Notes: generated by a model from the sequence alone, not told the origin. A DNA stretch of 64,000 nucleotides from JABWBD01 sp040768665 (GCA_040768665.1 JAXGMN010000008.1:310001-374000), one strand, 5' to 3'; positions 9,936-19,451 are shown, numbered from the stretch's first letter. Numbers and translations: made by a program.

Positions 9936-10197
9936 GAAATCGCTGGGCGAGAAGCTCTTTGCCCGCGTGGGGCGGAATCTGGTGCTGACCGACGCCGGCC
10001 GCACCGTCTACCGCTATGCCGACGAGATCTTTTCGCTTGGGCAGGAGATTCCCAATGCCATTCGAGGCAAGTCCTCGCTGCACGAGCTCAAGCTGGTGGT
10101 CGGCGTGGCCGACGTGCTCTCGAAGCTGATCGCCTACCGGCTCCTGGAACCGGCGCTGCGTCTTTCGGAGCCGGTGCACTTCACCTGCCGAGACGGA
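9931..10197 (+). pseudogene. LysR-family (NhaR-like) regulator fragment
   Basis: About 89 residues in one forward frame match the middle of NhaR-type LysR regulators: the wing end of the DNA-binding domain (LEKSLGEKLFARVGRNLVLT), the linker helix (AGRTVYRYADEIFSLG) and the first strand of the effector domain (ELKLVVGVADVLSKL, then LLEPALRLSEPV). The helix-turn-helix start and the whole rest of the effector domain are missing. The frame cannot make a functional regulator. Confidence 0.7.
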
Positions 10198-10274
10198 AAA
10201 GCGGCTCGCTTGACCGCCACATCTTTGCGTGCCAAACTGCCCCAAGCGTTTGCCTCACCTTTGCCGAAAAAACG

Positions 10275-12788
10275 ATGGATCCGACAAGCCCCCGGCCGCA
10301 CTCTGAAGCAGAGGCTCGATCGCCGCTTTCACGCCTGGAAGACCGTATCGCCGATTCGGTTTTGCCGGTCCTGATCCAAGGTCTTCTCGCCGATCGAGGC
10401 AACGCTCGCGGCAAGACTGCAGATCCCGACGACCGGGAAATCCACCAACTCTCCGATGCTGCCGCCATTGTCCTCTGCCGGCTTCTTTTCCTCCTGCGCG
10501 CCGAAGCGTGCGAACTCCATCGACTGGCCGAAAAGACTGCCGCCGCGTACCGCGACGCTGCCTACGAGTTCGACCAGAAGCTCTCAAGACTGTTTGGTCG
10601 GGCAAGCGGTAGCCCTAGTGCGGACCACGCGTCGCTCTCTCCGGCGCCTTTCCGTGTGCCGGACCGCTTCCTGGCCTCGGCTCTCAATCGTCTGGCGCGC
10701 GACCGCAGTCTGCTGCCGCCAGAGCAGAAATCGGTCGACTACCGAAGTCTCGATATCCGCCGCCTCGGCGCAATCTACGAGCGACTGCTCGACAGCCGCG
10801 TGCGGATCCTCCCCGGCGACACAACGGGCCCCGAAATCGCCCTCGTCCGCGACCGTCGTCGTCGTAAGGCCAGCGGCTCCTATTACACACCCGACGCGAT
10901 CGTTCGTCACATCGTCGAGAGAACCGTAGGGCCCGCGTTGGACCGCCACTTGGAGGCCCTCAAGACGCAGTTCCCGGTGGCCGACGGCAAAGCCCTGCTC
11001 GAACGGCTCTTCGACTTCCGCGTGCTCGATCCCGCCATGGGCTGCGGCTATTTCCTGGCTGCGGCTGTCGATTTCATTGCCGACCGGGTCCGCCGCTTCT
11101 TGAGCGGACTGCCGTCCGGTCGACTACGCCGCCACGGCGACTCCTGTCCCCATGGCGACCCTCTCAAAACGACGGTCCTCGAGCATTGCATCTACGGCGT
11201 CGACGTCGATCCCACCGCCGTGGAACTCGCCGGATTGGGCCTCAAGCTGCATGTCGGCGATGCGCGTGCCGCGACGGACGCGATCGACCGCCATCTCCGT
11301 TGCGGAAACGCCCTGGTCGGAACATGGTTCGTCGAGTTGGAGCAGGCAACCGGCATTCCGCGGTCGCAATGGTGGCTTGCACCGCCTGACTGCCGAGCGC
11401 TCCTCGATCTCCTGACGGCCCGGCACTTCGGCCTCCCCGATGCTGCCGCGGCTCTCGGAACTCTTCCTCTGCACGCCGGCTCTCCTCCCGCCGGTCTCCA
11501 CCAATCGCTCGACCGCGACTTGCTGGCCAGTATCCAATCCCTCGCCGCCGATCCGCAGAACCGCTTCTTCCATTGGGAGATGGAATTTCCCGAGGTCTTT
11601 CTCGGCCGCCCGTCGGGCTTCCACGCCGTAATCGGCAACCCGCCGTACCTTTCCTTTTCCGGTCGCCAGGGAGCCGCCCTCCGGCCGCGCGCGTACTTCG
11701 AGCACCACTACGACTGCCGCGGATGGCTCACGCTGCACGGGCTGTTTCTTCAGCAGGCGCTCCGCCTCAGCCGCGACGCCGTCGGGCTGATCGTTCCCGA
11801 CCAGGTCGGCCATCTCGCCGGCTACTCGACCACGCGCGAGATGGTGCTCCGATCGCATCGCATCGACGAGGTCCGCTACTGGGGCGAAGACGTTTTTGAC
11901 GGTGTCGTCACGCCGAGCCTGACCGTCATCGCATTTCGAGAGCCGCTCCGTGAAACCACGACGATCCGCCACGCGGATGGAACGGCGGCAGCGACGCTCC
12001 TCCGCGGCGGCGCCCCGTGGGTCGCTCGCCGCCCCGAGGATCGGCTCGTCGAAAATCTGCTCCGTGGAGGAAGTTCGCTCGGGAGTCTTGTCGCCGACCC
12101 GGGGGTCCACACCGGCAACTGCTCGCGCAAGCTGATTCTGCGAACGGCCGACACCTCCGCTGCCGCGGTCCCCGTCCTCGAAGGAAAGCAAGTCTCGCCC
12201 TACCGATGCCAGCGGCCGACGCGAGCGCTCCGCCTCGACCTGGAGCCCCGCCCCGGCGAGTATTTCACGATTCGCCCGATTGAAAAATACCGGTCTGCCC
12301 GCTTTCTGATTCGGCAGACGGCCTCGTTTCCGATTGTCGGGCCGCGGCGGTATGCCGACTATTTCCGCAACTCGCTGCTGGCGCTCTACGCTCCCGCCGA
12401 CGGGATCGACGTCCGGTATCTGGTCGGAATCCTCAACTCGCCGCTGATGCGTTTTCTCTATCAGGCGCAAGTGGCCGAGTCGTCTCAGAAGGCATTTCCT
12501 CAGGTCAAGATTCGCTCGCTTCGAAAACTCCCCATCCGCTGGCCCGATCTCGGCTGCCCCGCCCAGCGAGAACGCCACGACCGACTGGTGGCCTCCGTCG
12601 AACAAATGCTGGTGCTCTGCGACCCACAGGCTCCCCAGACCCAGGCAGCACCGGCAACGGCCCTGACGGAGCGGATCGCAGAAACCGACCGCCGGATCCA
12701 GGAAACGATCTACGGCATCTACGGCGTGAGCCCCGACGAACGCCGGGCAATTGAAGCGGTGTTGGCAGGGCACCCCGCAACCCGCTGA
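10275..12788 (+). CDS. Eco57I/TaqI-type N6-adenine DNA methylase
   Basis: An 837-residue class-gamma methylase. Motif X is GSYYTP (about 201-206), motif I is DPAMGCGYF (252-260, S-adenosylmethionine binding) and motif IV is NPPY (455-458, adenine catalysis). The last about 250 residues look like a TaqI-type target-recognition domain (VPVLEGKQVSPYR, RSARFLIRQT, YLVGILNSPLMRFLY). The N-terminal 160 residues contain the helix IVLCRLLFLLRAEACEL typical of type IIG enzymes, but no PD-(D/E)xK nuclease motif was recognised. ATG 10275 is chosen because the open frame further upstream overlaps the LysR fragment; its ribosome site is weak. The 5' end may have been trimmed by the same rearrangement. No restriction partner is adjacent. 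Confidence 0.85.
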   Translation: MDPTSPRPHSEAEARSPLSRLEDRIADSVLPVLIQGLLADRGNARGKTADPDDREIHQLSDAAAIVLCRLLFLLRAEACELHRLAEKTAAAYRDAAYEFDQKLSRLFGRASGSPSADHASLSPAPFRVPDRFLASALNRLARDRSLLPPEQKSVDYRSLDIRRLGAIYERLLDSRVRILPGDTTGPEIALVRDRRRRKASGSYYTPDAIVRHIVERTVGPALDRHLEALKTQFPVADGKALLERLFDFRVLDPAMGCGYFLAAAVDFIADRVRRFLSGLPSGRLRRHGDSCPHGDPLKTTVLEHCIYGVDVDPTAVELAGLGLKLHVGDARAATDAIDRHLRCGNALVGTWFVELEQATGIPRSQWWLAPPDCRALLDLLTARHFGLPDAAAALGTLPLHAGSPPAGLHQSLDRDLLASIQSLAADPQNRFFHWEMEFPEVFLGRPSGFHAVIGNPPYLSFSGRQGAALRPRAYFEHHYDCRGWLTLHGLFLQQALRLSRDAVGLIVPDQVGHLAGYSTTREMVLRSHRIDEVRYWGEDVFDGVVTPSLTVIAFREPLRETTTIRHADGTAAATLLRGGAPWVARRPEDRLVENLLRGGSSLGSLVADPGVHTGNCSRKLILRTADTSAAAVPVLEGKQVSPYRCQRPTRALRLDLEPRPGEYFTIRPIEKYRSARFLIRQTASFPIVGPRRYADYFRNSLLALYAPADGIDVRYLVGILNSPLMRFLYQAQVAESSQKAFPQVKIRSLRKLPIRWPDLGCPAQRERHDRLVASVEQMLVLCDPQAPQTQAAPATALTERIAETDRRIQETIYGIYGVSPDERRAIEAVLAGHPATR

Positions 12789-12796
12789 GCGTTGCC

Positions 12797-12830
12797 ATCA
12801 GCCCGGCTGCTTCCCGCCAGCCGGGCTGAT
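12797..12830. terminator. Bidirectional stem-loop between convergent genes
   Basis: A perfect 12-bp inverted repeat (ATCAGCCCGGCT / AGCCGGGCTGAT) with a 10-base loop lies 9 bases after the methylase stop and about 74 bases beyond the stop of the reverse-strand exbD gene. There is no long T-run, so terminator activity is likely but not certain. Confidence 0.6.
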
Positions 12831-12903
12831 ATGCGGGTAAATTCTCATCTGCCGCTCGGCCCGGGCGACACACCCGTCCCAGCGGCGGGGCCTCCCGGCG
12901 AGA

Positions 12904-13389
12904 CTATCGCTCCGCCCGCGGCGGGGCAAACTTGATCTTTTCGATCAGCTTCGCAAGATGGCCGTCCGGCGTGATATAGCCGGAAACCGCGGTAACCGCC
13001 TGGATGATGTACTCGTACCGCAGGTTATAGTCGGCGTCGAGCTCTACCTCCATGTCCGAACCGCCCGGCCCCGCCTGGTCGCCGATCATCTGCCGGATCT
13101 GCTCCCGCAGCAGCCCGAAGTCCTGGCCCAGCGCCTGCTGCCCGAACTGGATCGTGGTCAATTCGCCATTGCCGGCGGCCCGCAGCCGCACCGTGATCGG
13201 GGGGAGGTCCGCTGGCGGCGGTCCCATCGACTGCGAGGCCAGAGGCATCTTGATGTTGAAATCGCCTTCCGGAGCGACGATCTTGAAAGTCATGATGAAG
13301 AAGATGAGCAACTGAAACACGATGTCAATCATCGGTGTCATCTGCAGCTCGATCTTCTCGCCGCTCTTCTTGACGTTCCTGACTCGCAT
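12904..13389 (-). CDS. ExbD/TolR family biopolymer transport protein
   Basis: A 161-residue inner-membrane protein with a cytoplasmic start, one membrane helix (PMIDIVFQLLIFFIMTF, about 19-35) containing the conserved Asp of the proton path (Asp22), and a periplasmic domain. ExbD/TolR couples the proton gradient through ExbB/TolQ to a periplasmic or outer-membrane partner. The start ATG 13389 has AGGAAGAG about 10 bases upstream. It is last in the ExbB-ExbD-ExbD run at 12904-14841. No TonB or TolA gene is adjacent, so the energised partner is unknown. Confidence 0.93.
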   Translation of the reverse strand: MRVRNVKKSGEKIELQMTPMIDIVFQLLIFFIMTFKIVAPEGDFNIKMPLASQSMGPPPADLPPITVRLRAAGNGELTTIQFGQQALGQDFGLLREQIRQMIGDQAGPGGSDMEVELDADYNLRYEYIIQAVTAVSGYITPDGHLAKLIEKIKFAPPRAER

Positions 13390-13471
13390 CGCTCACACTC
13401 TTCCTATCGGGTCTGCCATCGCCGGGACCGGCGGCGCCGGGCGCGCATACCCCATGCGCCGGCCCGACTTC

Positions 13472-13924
13472 TCACCACTCCGACTGCGTCTGTTTCGCCC
13501 GCAGGGCAAATTTCTCGAACCCGACCTCCTGGCAGGCGCGGATTAATTCCTGGACGCGACCCGTTTTCGCGTCGCGGTCGGCACGAATGATGATGTTGGC
13601 CTGTTTGAAATCCGTATCCGGCGTCGCTTCCAGCAGTTGCTTCTCACGAACGAGAATCGGCTTGATATCCGTCAGAGGCACCTCGTCAGCACCGGCGATC
13701 ACGGTGCCGGCGGTCGTCAACTGCAAGGTGATCGGAGAGACAACCGGCGCGTCGGGCGGCTTGGCCAATTCGCTCCCCGGCAACTTGATCCGCTGGTTCT
13801 GGTCGGCCTCGGAAAAGTTGATCAGAACCATGAAGAAGGCGATCAACTGGAATGTCATGTCGATCATGGGCGTCATGTCGCCCTCGAGAATTCCACTGCC
13901 TCCGCCCTTCTTCGTGACCCGCAT
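13472..13924 (-). CDS. ExbD/TolR family biopolymer transport protein
   Basis: A 150-residue ExbD/TolR paralogue. The membrane helix (PMIDMTFQLIAFFMVLINF, about 18-36) keeps the key Asp21; the periplasmic part ends in a TolR-like fold (IIIRADRDAKTGRVQELI). ATG 13924 has GAGGAG about 8 bases upstream. It sits between ExbB and the other ExbD gene on the same strand. Two unlike ExbD genes next to one ExbB gene are common in planctomycetes and suggest a heteromeric complex; that is inference. Confidence 0.93.
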   Translation of the reverse strand: MRVTKKGGGSGILEGDMTPMIDMTFQLIAFFMVLINFSEADQNQRIKLPGSELAKPPDAPVVSPITLQLTTAGTVIAGADEVPLTDIKPILVREKQLLEATPDTDFKQANIIIRADRDAKTGRVQELIRACQEVGFEKFALRAKQTQSEW

Positions 13925-13956
13925 GTCAGCACTCCTCGATGCAATCGATTCCTAAC

Positions 13957-14841
13957 CTAGCTCTTCTTGGCGCCGCCGACGCTCGAAAACCGGCTCATCA
14001 GCCCCTCGCTGACGATCCCGACCTCGAGGACGAGCCGGGCGAAACGATTTCGAAGAATGTTGTAAATCGCGATGGCCGGAATGGCGATCAGCAAACCAAC
14101 CAGCGTGGTGATGAGCGCCGTCGAAATACCTTCGGCAAGCTGCGACGGCTTCGGGGTCGTCGTGCTCGTGGCAATCACACGGAACGAACGGACCATACCG
14201 TCGACCGTGCCCAGAAGACCGACCATTGGGCTCAGTGTACCGATCAGCGCGATGTAGCTGAGCCGATGTTCAAGCTTCATGTTCTCCTCTTCCCCGACCT
14301 CCTGCATGGCCTCGATCGCCTGAGCGTATCCGGCCGAGAGCTTCGCCAGACCTGCCGACAAAACCTGGCCCAAAAACGACTCGTCATTCTTGGCCAGTTC
14401 GTACGCATCCTGGTATTTCTTCTCGTTTAATTGCTGCTCGAATCCCTCCACGAGACCTACCGGCACAATGCTGTCCCGGCGAGCATTCAGCAGGTTCATC
14501 ACGATCAACGCCACCAGCGCGAACGAAAGCGCAAAAAACGCAATGCTATATGTCGCGCCGAGTGCGTGGTAAAACCAGCTCAGCACCGACTGTTCGGGAG
14601 GCGACCCTGTCTCGGCTTCGGTACCTTCCTCCGCCGGCGTAGCCGCAGGAGCCTCCTCTGGGGCCGCCGCCGGCTCTTCTGCCGGCAACTCCACCTCCGG
14701 CGCCTTCTCTGCGGCCGCCTCTTCTTGCCCCCGAGCTACCGAAGCGTCGCCCAGAAAGAAAGACGCGGCCAGCACGAAAGACAGCAGTCCCAACGCGTAT
14801 ACCGTGGCTCCCATCCAGCCAGAAATGAACCGATGCCGCAT
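13957..14841 (-). CDS. MotA/TolQ/ExbB proton channel family protein
   Basis: A 294-residue protein. After a signal-like hydrophobic N-terminus (YALGLLSFVLAASFFLG, 16-32) come an Ala/Glu/Pro-rich periplasmic linker (about 40-85), a membrane helix (SIAFFALSFALVALIVMNLL), a cytoplasmic helical region, and two further helices (LSYIALIGTLSPMVGLLGTV and TALITTLVGLLIAIPAIAIY) that form the proton-conducting core of the ExbB/TolQ family. GGGAGA precedes ATG 14841. It forms the motor with the two downstream ExbD genes. The N-terminal extension is longer than in enterobacterial ExbB. Confidence 0.93.
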   Translation of the reverse strand: MRHRFISGWMGATVYALGLLSFVLAASFFLGDASVARGQEEAAAEKAPEVELPAEEPAAAPEEAPAATPAEEGTEAETGSPPEQSVLSWFYHALGATYSIAFFALSFALVALIVMNLLNARRDSIVPVGLVEGFEQQLNEKKYQDAYELAKNDESFLGQVLSAGLAKLSAGYAQAIEAMQEVGEEENMKLEHRLSYIALIGTLSPMVGLLGTVDGMVRSFRVIATSTTTPKPSQLAEGISTALITTLVGLLIAIPAIAIYNILRNRFARLVLEVGIVSEGLMSRFSSVGGAKKS

Positions 14842-15053
14842 GACGATCTCCCAATTCGCAGAAGAAACGGATTGCTCTCAATTGCCGTGGAACGCGGCCA
14901 CCCAAACCGCGCCTCAGCCTTGTCGACCCTATTCGACCGGACCGCCCCACCAGCGGCCGGATTCTCCAGTGTATCCTAGCGGACAGCCCGCGGTAAAGCA
15001 CCTCCTGCAAAGATTTTGCGGAAACCGAGCCCCTGTAAAACTGCTACGGAACC

Positions 15054-16067
15054 TTAGCTGCCCACCTTGTATTGGTCGCGCAATATCTGCTCCGCTCGGG
15101 CAGCCCGATCCGGCTTCTGCAGCTCTTTCCAGAGCTCCGCCAGGTTCTTCAGGGCCTCGATATGATCCTCCGGATTCGTGAAGTACAGCACATCCGTGTG
15201 AAGATACGCCATCAACGCATCCTTCGTGCGGTTGGCCTTGCGGTAAGCGGCACCGAGCGCGTTGTACGCTTTGCCGTGCAGTTCCGCTGCCTCCGGGGCC
15301 GCCTTCTCGATCACCTGCTGGACCATCTGGATGGATTCGTCCGGTTTTCCGGACTGGGCGAGGCATCGCGCAATGCCCAGGGTCGCCGCCTGGCGCTGGC
15401 GCTCCGCCAGTTCGCCCGTGGCCTGCGTATTGAGCACCTCTTGGAACGCCTTCATGGCCTCATCGCTCTTCCCCTCTGCCATTAAGGCCCGCCCGGTTGC
15501 CACGGCCGCTCGCATTTTGTAGTCCGGCCAGGGCGCCTTGGCCACTTCGCCGTAGAAACTCTGGGCGGTGGAGTACTTTCCGGCCGCCACCAGCAAGTCG
15601 CCGACGGTTTCGGCGGCTCTCAGGTAGTGCAAGCTGGACGGGTTGGCTTGGGCAAAGCCCGCCATTGCCGATCCCGCCTCGGTGATCCCGCCGCCGCCGG
15701 CAAGGGCCACCTTGGCGGCCGCGTATGCCTTGTAGAAGTCCATATCCTGCTTGACTTCCGGCCGCTTGACGTCGCCGGCGTCCACTTTGCCCAGGGCAGT
15801 CAGAGCGTCCTCGTAGCGGCCGGCTGCCACGTTGGCCCGCGCCGACTTCAACAGCGTCGGCTCGTCGTCATAGTAAACCATCTCGATGTCGTTGACCGGC
15901 ACCTGCTTCGAGCCTCCCGTGTTCAACTCGATCGTGACCTCGGTTGCCGAAACCTTGGTGATCTTCCCGGTGAGCGTGGTCGTGGTGGTCTTGATCCCAT
16001 CGGCCCAAACCGTCGCCGAGGCAGCCAGCCAGACCGCTGCCGCCAGGCTCACTCTTCGCCTGTTCAT
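15054..16067 (-). CDS. Exported TPR-repeat protein
   Basis: A 337-residue protein with a clear signal peptide (LAAAVWLAASATVWA, 8-22). Residues about 28-68 read as a small beta-barrel (LTGKITKVSATEVTIELN, then VNDIEMVYYDDEP). From about 75 on it is helical with TPR-like pairs (ANVAAGRYEDALTALGKV, TGELAERQRQAATLGIARCL). GGAG lies 8 bases before ATG 16067. It lies 32 bases downstream of the giant TPR gene and upstream of ExbB, so a periplasmic scaffold working with the ExbB/ExbD motor is the natural reading. Function unknown. Confidence 0.85.
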   Translation of the reverse strand: MNRRRVSLAAAVWLAASATVWADGIKTTTTTLTGKITKVSATEVTIELNTGGSKQVPVNDIEMVYYDDEPTLLKSARANVAAGRYEDALTALGKVDAGDVKRPEVKQDMDFYKAYAAAKVALAGGGGITEAGSAMAGFAQANPSSLHYLRAAETVGDLLVAAGKYSTAQSFYGEVAKAPWPDYKMRAAVATGRALMAEGKSDEAMKAFQEVLNTQATGELAERQRQAATLGIARCLAQSGKPDESIQMVQQVIEKAAPEAAELHGKAYNALGAAYRKANRTKDALMAYLHTDVLYFTNPEDHIEALKNLAELWKELQKPDRAARAEQILRDQYKVGS

Positions 16068-16099
16068 GAATCTCTCCTTTTGACCTGTTCGTCCCGCTT

Positions 16100-19000
16100 C
16101 TAACGGCTCTTGGCCACGACGGGCTTCGTCTTCAATCCGACCGCTTCTTTGCCCAGCGATTTCTGGATCTTTTTCAGCAACTCATCATACTTGCCGTACC
16201 ACTCGTTGCCGCCCATTTCGGGGTAGAGCTGGCGCGTGCGGGTGATATCCAACTCAGCCTGCTGAAGGTTTTTGCTCTTCTCGGCACCCGACTGGCTCTG
16301 GGCCAGGTTGAACCGGCAAAGCGCAAGGTTATAGCGGGCCTGATGGAACGTCGAGAGGTACTGCTGGAAGGGGGCGACCCGTCTCGCAATCCCTCCCCAG
16401 CCCCAGACCAAGTACGTACTCCCCTTCTGCTGACCACCCTTGATCGCGAACTCGTAGTAACCCGGCCGCTCGTCGCCCCACTCCTGGTACGTCAGCGCGG
16501 CTTCGATCTGAACGTCCACCCGGCTTTCCTTCTCGTTCAGGATGCTCACCAGAAGCTTCATCGCCTCTTCGTATTTCCCCATTCCTCGCAGCGCCGCGGC
16601 CATGCGGACCATGACCGTTGTCGAAGCCCCCGGCGCCGGCGCGAAGTCCTTCTCGGCCTTGCACCGCTGAAGAATCTCGATGAATGTCTTGGCGGCTTTT
16701 CCATAATAGGCCGCTGCCTCCGGCGGCAGCGTCTTGCCCCCCGGGTCCATGCCCGCGCCAAGTCCGTAGTACGTCTCGGCAACCCAGTTGAGCGAGTTGA
16801 AGTTGTTCCCTTCCTTGCGCGAGGAGATCTTGTCGAGAAACAGTTCGAATCCTTTGGAGACCTTCTGCATTTGTTCGACTTTGTTCTCCACCCGCAACCG
16901 TGTGAGCAACTCCTGCAATTCATGACCCAGGCGGATATAGATCTGTGTCAACTGCCGGTTCACGTCGGCGTCGCCGCCTGCCTTAACCGCCTCCTCCAGC
17001 GACACCATCACCTTCTCGGCCTTGTCCAACTCCTGGGCGCCGACGTAAGCACGGAGGGCTTCGCGATAGACGTCGATCTGGAAACCCTCCTTCTCCGTCA
17101 CCGGGCTCTTGGCATTGACCAGGGTCACCGGCCCGATCTTGGGATCCTCCAGCCACTTGACCGCCTGCTCCGACTGCCCTTGGTTGATAAGGATCTGGGC
17201 CAGAGAGAGGACCGAATAGACCAGGCTGTAGTCGGGCTGCGAGCCTTCGTCGACCGGCTTCCGCATCCGGGCGATGCCTTTCTCGAGGTTCTCCTGAGCC
17301 TGGTTGAGCATGGCATCCAGGTCGCTGCTCGACGGCCGCTTCTCTTCCGGCTGCCCGAGCGTTCGCACATAGGCCGCCCATAGCGCCTGGCCGGTCCGCA
17401 ACTCGGCCGCCCCCCGCCGCGGAGAGTCGGCCGGGACTTTGTCCAAATAACCGACTGCCTGGTCCATCGCCCGGTTGTCGACCGCGGTGTCGATGAGCAT
17501 CATGAGTGCCTCGTCCGCCTCCGGCTGGCCGGACCAAAGCGTCATAATGTACTCGGCGATGCTGTTGATCCGAGCGGTCTCGAACGAGCGGTCTTCATCG
17601 GGCTTCACCTCGGTAAATAGCGTGCGGTAGGCCTTGACGGCAATCTCCGCCCCTTTCTGCGCCCCCGCACTCTGAGGATACTCGCGAGCGAGGAACTCGC
17701 CCAACAGCGCCGCGCGATACAGGTCGCCGGCGTCCCAGTACAGGTAGGCCAGCCGGAACCGATTCAGGTTCAGTGCCTGCATGTCGACGTCCGGCTCCTT
17801 CATCCCCATCGACATCTGGTAGTACTTGATCGCCTCGTCGCGAGCCTGGTTCTTCTCCATGAGCAGCTTCTGGAGGTCTGCCTTGCTCGTCCCCGGCTGG
17901 TTCATCTTTCCCAGCAGGACCACCATCGTGCCCCATGCATAATCGCCTCGGTCCTTGGCGTCGGCATAGGTCTTCGGTTCCTCCGCCTTGATCGTACCGA
18001 ACTCGGGTGCGGCCGTCAGTGTTTCGCGGGCCCTGCGCTGATACTCCCCCGGGATGCGGTTGACGTACTCGAGGTACTTTCTCGCCACCCCCACGTGCTC
18101 GCGGAACGCGCTGTCGCTCTTGCCGACTTCCCTCGCGTATTCCAGGGCCGCGATGCCGCCGAGATACTGGATCGCCAGCCCTTCACTGCTCGACCGTTCG
18201 TCGCCCCGGGCCGCCTGCTCCCAGGCCTGGGCCCGATTAACGGCCTCCCTGTAATTCTTTGCCGAGCTGGTGGTATACGTCTCGAGCGTCAGAATCAGCG
18301 ACTGGTTCTTCAGCAGGCGAAACGCCTCCGGTTCGTCCGGCAGCGTCAGCATCTCACGGAAGATCTCCAGCGCAGTCTTGTAGTCTCCCAGATCCTTATA
18401 GGCCCTTCCTTCCCACATCCGGGCATAAAGTCCCGCGATCAACGTGCCGTACTTCTCGTACAGATCGCGGTACATCGCAGCCGCCGCCTGGAGATTCTCC
18501 TTGTACTCTTTGCTCTTCGGATCGTACGTCTTCCCGATCTCGTAGGTAGCGCTGGCGATGTAAAGCTTGGCCTGCACGAATTCACTGCGGGCCTGATCGC
18601 GCTGCTGAATCCTGTCCGCTTCCTTTTTCTCGTCAAGGCGCGTCGTCTCGAAGCCCTTCAATCGTTCGGCAACCTTCTGCTCGGCAACGATAAACGCCTT
18701 CTTTGCGTCCTCGTAGTGTTTGCGGGCCTCTTCGATCAACTTCTTCTTTTCGCTCGGCGACTTTCCCGGCGTCGCCGCCAATTCCATCTTGATCTTGCCG
18801 CGTTCGATCAGCACGTTGGCCAGTTGCGTGCCCGCCTCCGAGGCCAGCAGGTGATTGAAATGGGCCTTGAGAAAACTCTGAAACCGGTCGCGGGCCTTGT
18901 CGAGCAACTCCTGGCGAGCGTCAAGATTGGCCAACCGCGAGGCACTCACCAGCGACACCCCTGCCTCGTAGTCGATCACCTCCTTCAGATCGACGGGGCA

Positions 19001-19183
19001 CATCGGGCTGTTGCTCATCTGGTCCAGATAATCGAGCACCACGTCGTGGTACCCTCGCTGCCGCAGCCCGTCGAGAAACCTCCATGCCTCCTCGGCGCCC
19101 CGGGCCGGGGTCGCGGCGATGACCGCCCAGCATACGACGATACTTCCGATCCCTGAGACTTGTCGAACCATCGGATGCCTCAT
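16100..19183 (-). CDS. Very large exported TPR-repeat protein
   Basis: A 1027-residue protein with a signal peptide (VSGIGSIVVCWAVIAATPARG, about 8-28) and otherwise almost wholly helical TPR-like sequence. Recognisable repeats include LYEKYGTLIAGLYARMWEGRA, AYLYWDAGDLYRAALLGEFL and AAALRGMGKYEEAMKLLVSI. AAAGGA lies about 6 bases before ATG 19183; an ATG 24 bases further upstream has no site. It is the first gene of the reverse-strand run that leads into the second TPR protein and ExbB-ExbD-ExbD. The size and context fit a periplasmic scaffold of an energised envelope machine; that is inference, and no enzyme motif was found. Confidence 0.88.
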   Translation of the reverse strand: MRHPMVRQVSGIGSIVVCWAVIAATPARGAEEAWRFLDGLRQRGYHDVVLDYLDQMSNSPMCPVDLKEVIDYEAGVSLVSASRLANLDARQELLDKARDRFQSFLKAHFNHLLASEAGTQLANVLIERGKIKMELAATPGKSPSEKKKLIEEARKHYEDAKKAFIVAEQKVAERLKGFETTRLDEKKEADRIQQRDQARSEFVQAKLYIASATYEIGKTYDPKSKEYKENLQAAAAMYRDLYEKYGTLIAGLYARMWEGRAYKDLGDYKTALEIFREMLTLPDEPEAFRLLKNQSLILTLETYTTSSAKNYREAVNRAQAWEQAARGDERSSSEGLAIQYLGGIAALEYAREVGKSDSAFREHVGVARKYLEYVNRIPGEYQRRARETLTAAPEFGTIKAEEPKTYADAKDRGDYAWGTMVVLLGKMNQPGTSKADLQKLLMEKNQARDEAIKYYQMSMGMKEPDVDMQALNLNRFRLAYLYWDAGDLYRAALLGEFLAREYPQSAGAQKGAEIAVKAYRTLFTEVKPDEDRSFETARINSIAEYIMTLWSGQPEADEALMMLIDTAVDNRAMDQAVGYLDKVPADSPRRGAAELRTGQALWAAYVRTLGQPEEKRPSSSDLDAMLNQAQENLEKGIARMRKPVDEGSQPDYSLVYSVLSLAQILINQGQSEQAVKWLEDPKIGPVTLVNAKSPVTEKEGFQIDVYREALRAYVGAQELDKAEKVMVSLEEAVKAGGDADVNRQLTQIYIRLGHELQELLTRLRVENKVEQMQKVSKGFELFLDKISSRKEGNNFNSLNWVAETYYGLGAGMDPGGKTLPPEAAAYYGKAAKTFIEILQRCKAEKDFAPAPGASTTVMVRMAAALRGMGKYEEAMKLLVSILNEKESRVDVQIEAALTYQEWGDERPGYYEFAIKGGQQKGSTYLVWGWGGIARRVAPFQQYLSTFHQARYNLALCRFNLAQSQSGAEKSKNLQQAELDITRTRQLYPEMGGNEWYGKYDELLKKIQKSLGKEAVGLKTKPVVAKSR

Positions 19184-19451
19184 CGGTCCTTTCCTTGAGG
19201 AGAGCATGATACGGCCGCGCCTGTCGACGCCGTCTAAAACGCGCCGCAGTGTTACAGGTTAGCTGGTGTTGACGCAATCGACAAGAAGCCACGCTTTTCC
19301 ATTCTAATCGAACTTGCGCGTGCAGTCCGGATGCCCTTCGGTCAAACGGGCGGCATTGGGTAGTATTCCACCCGTACGCGGCCGGACCCACGGGATTTGC
19401 GCCCCCCCCTGGAGGTGTCTATCCCCTTTCTCGTCAAACCCGTTTCCCCCC

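Noticed and set aside
9678..10274. Upstream extension of the methylase frame by about 200 codons
   Set aside because: This part overlaps the HPF and LysR remnants in the wrong frames and has no methylase similarity; ATG 10275 is preferred.
11124..12773. Long open frame of about 550 codons on the reverse strand
   Set aside because: It is antisense to the DNA methylase, whose motifs are unmistakable; the reverse reading has no family-like sequence. High GC at third positions commonly creates such shadows.
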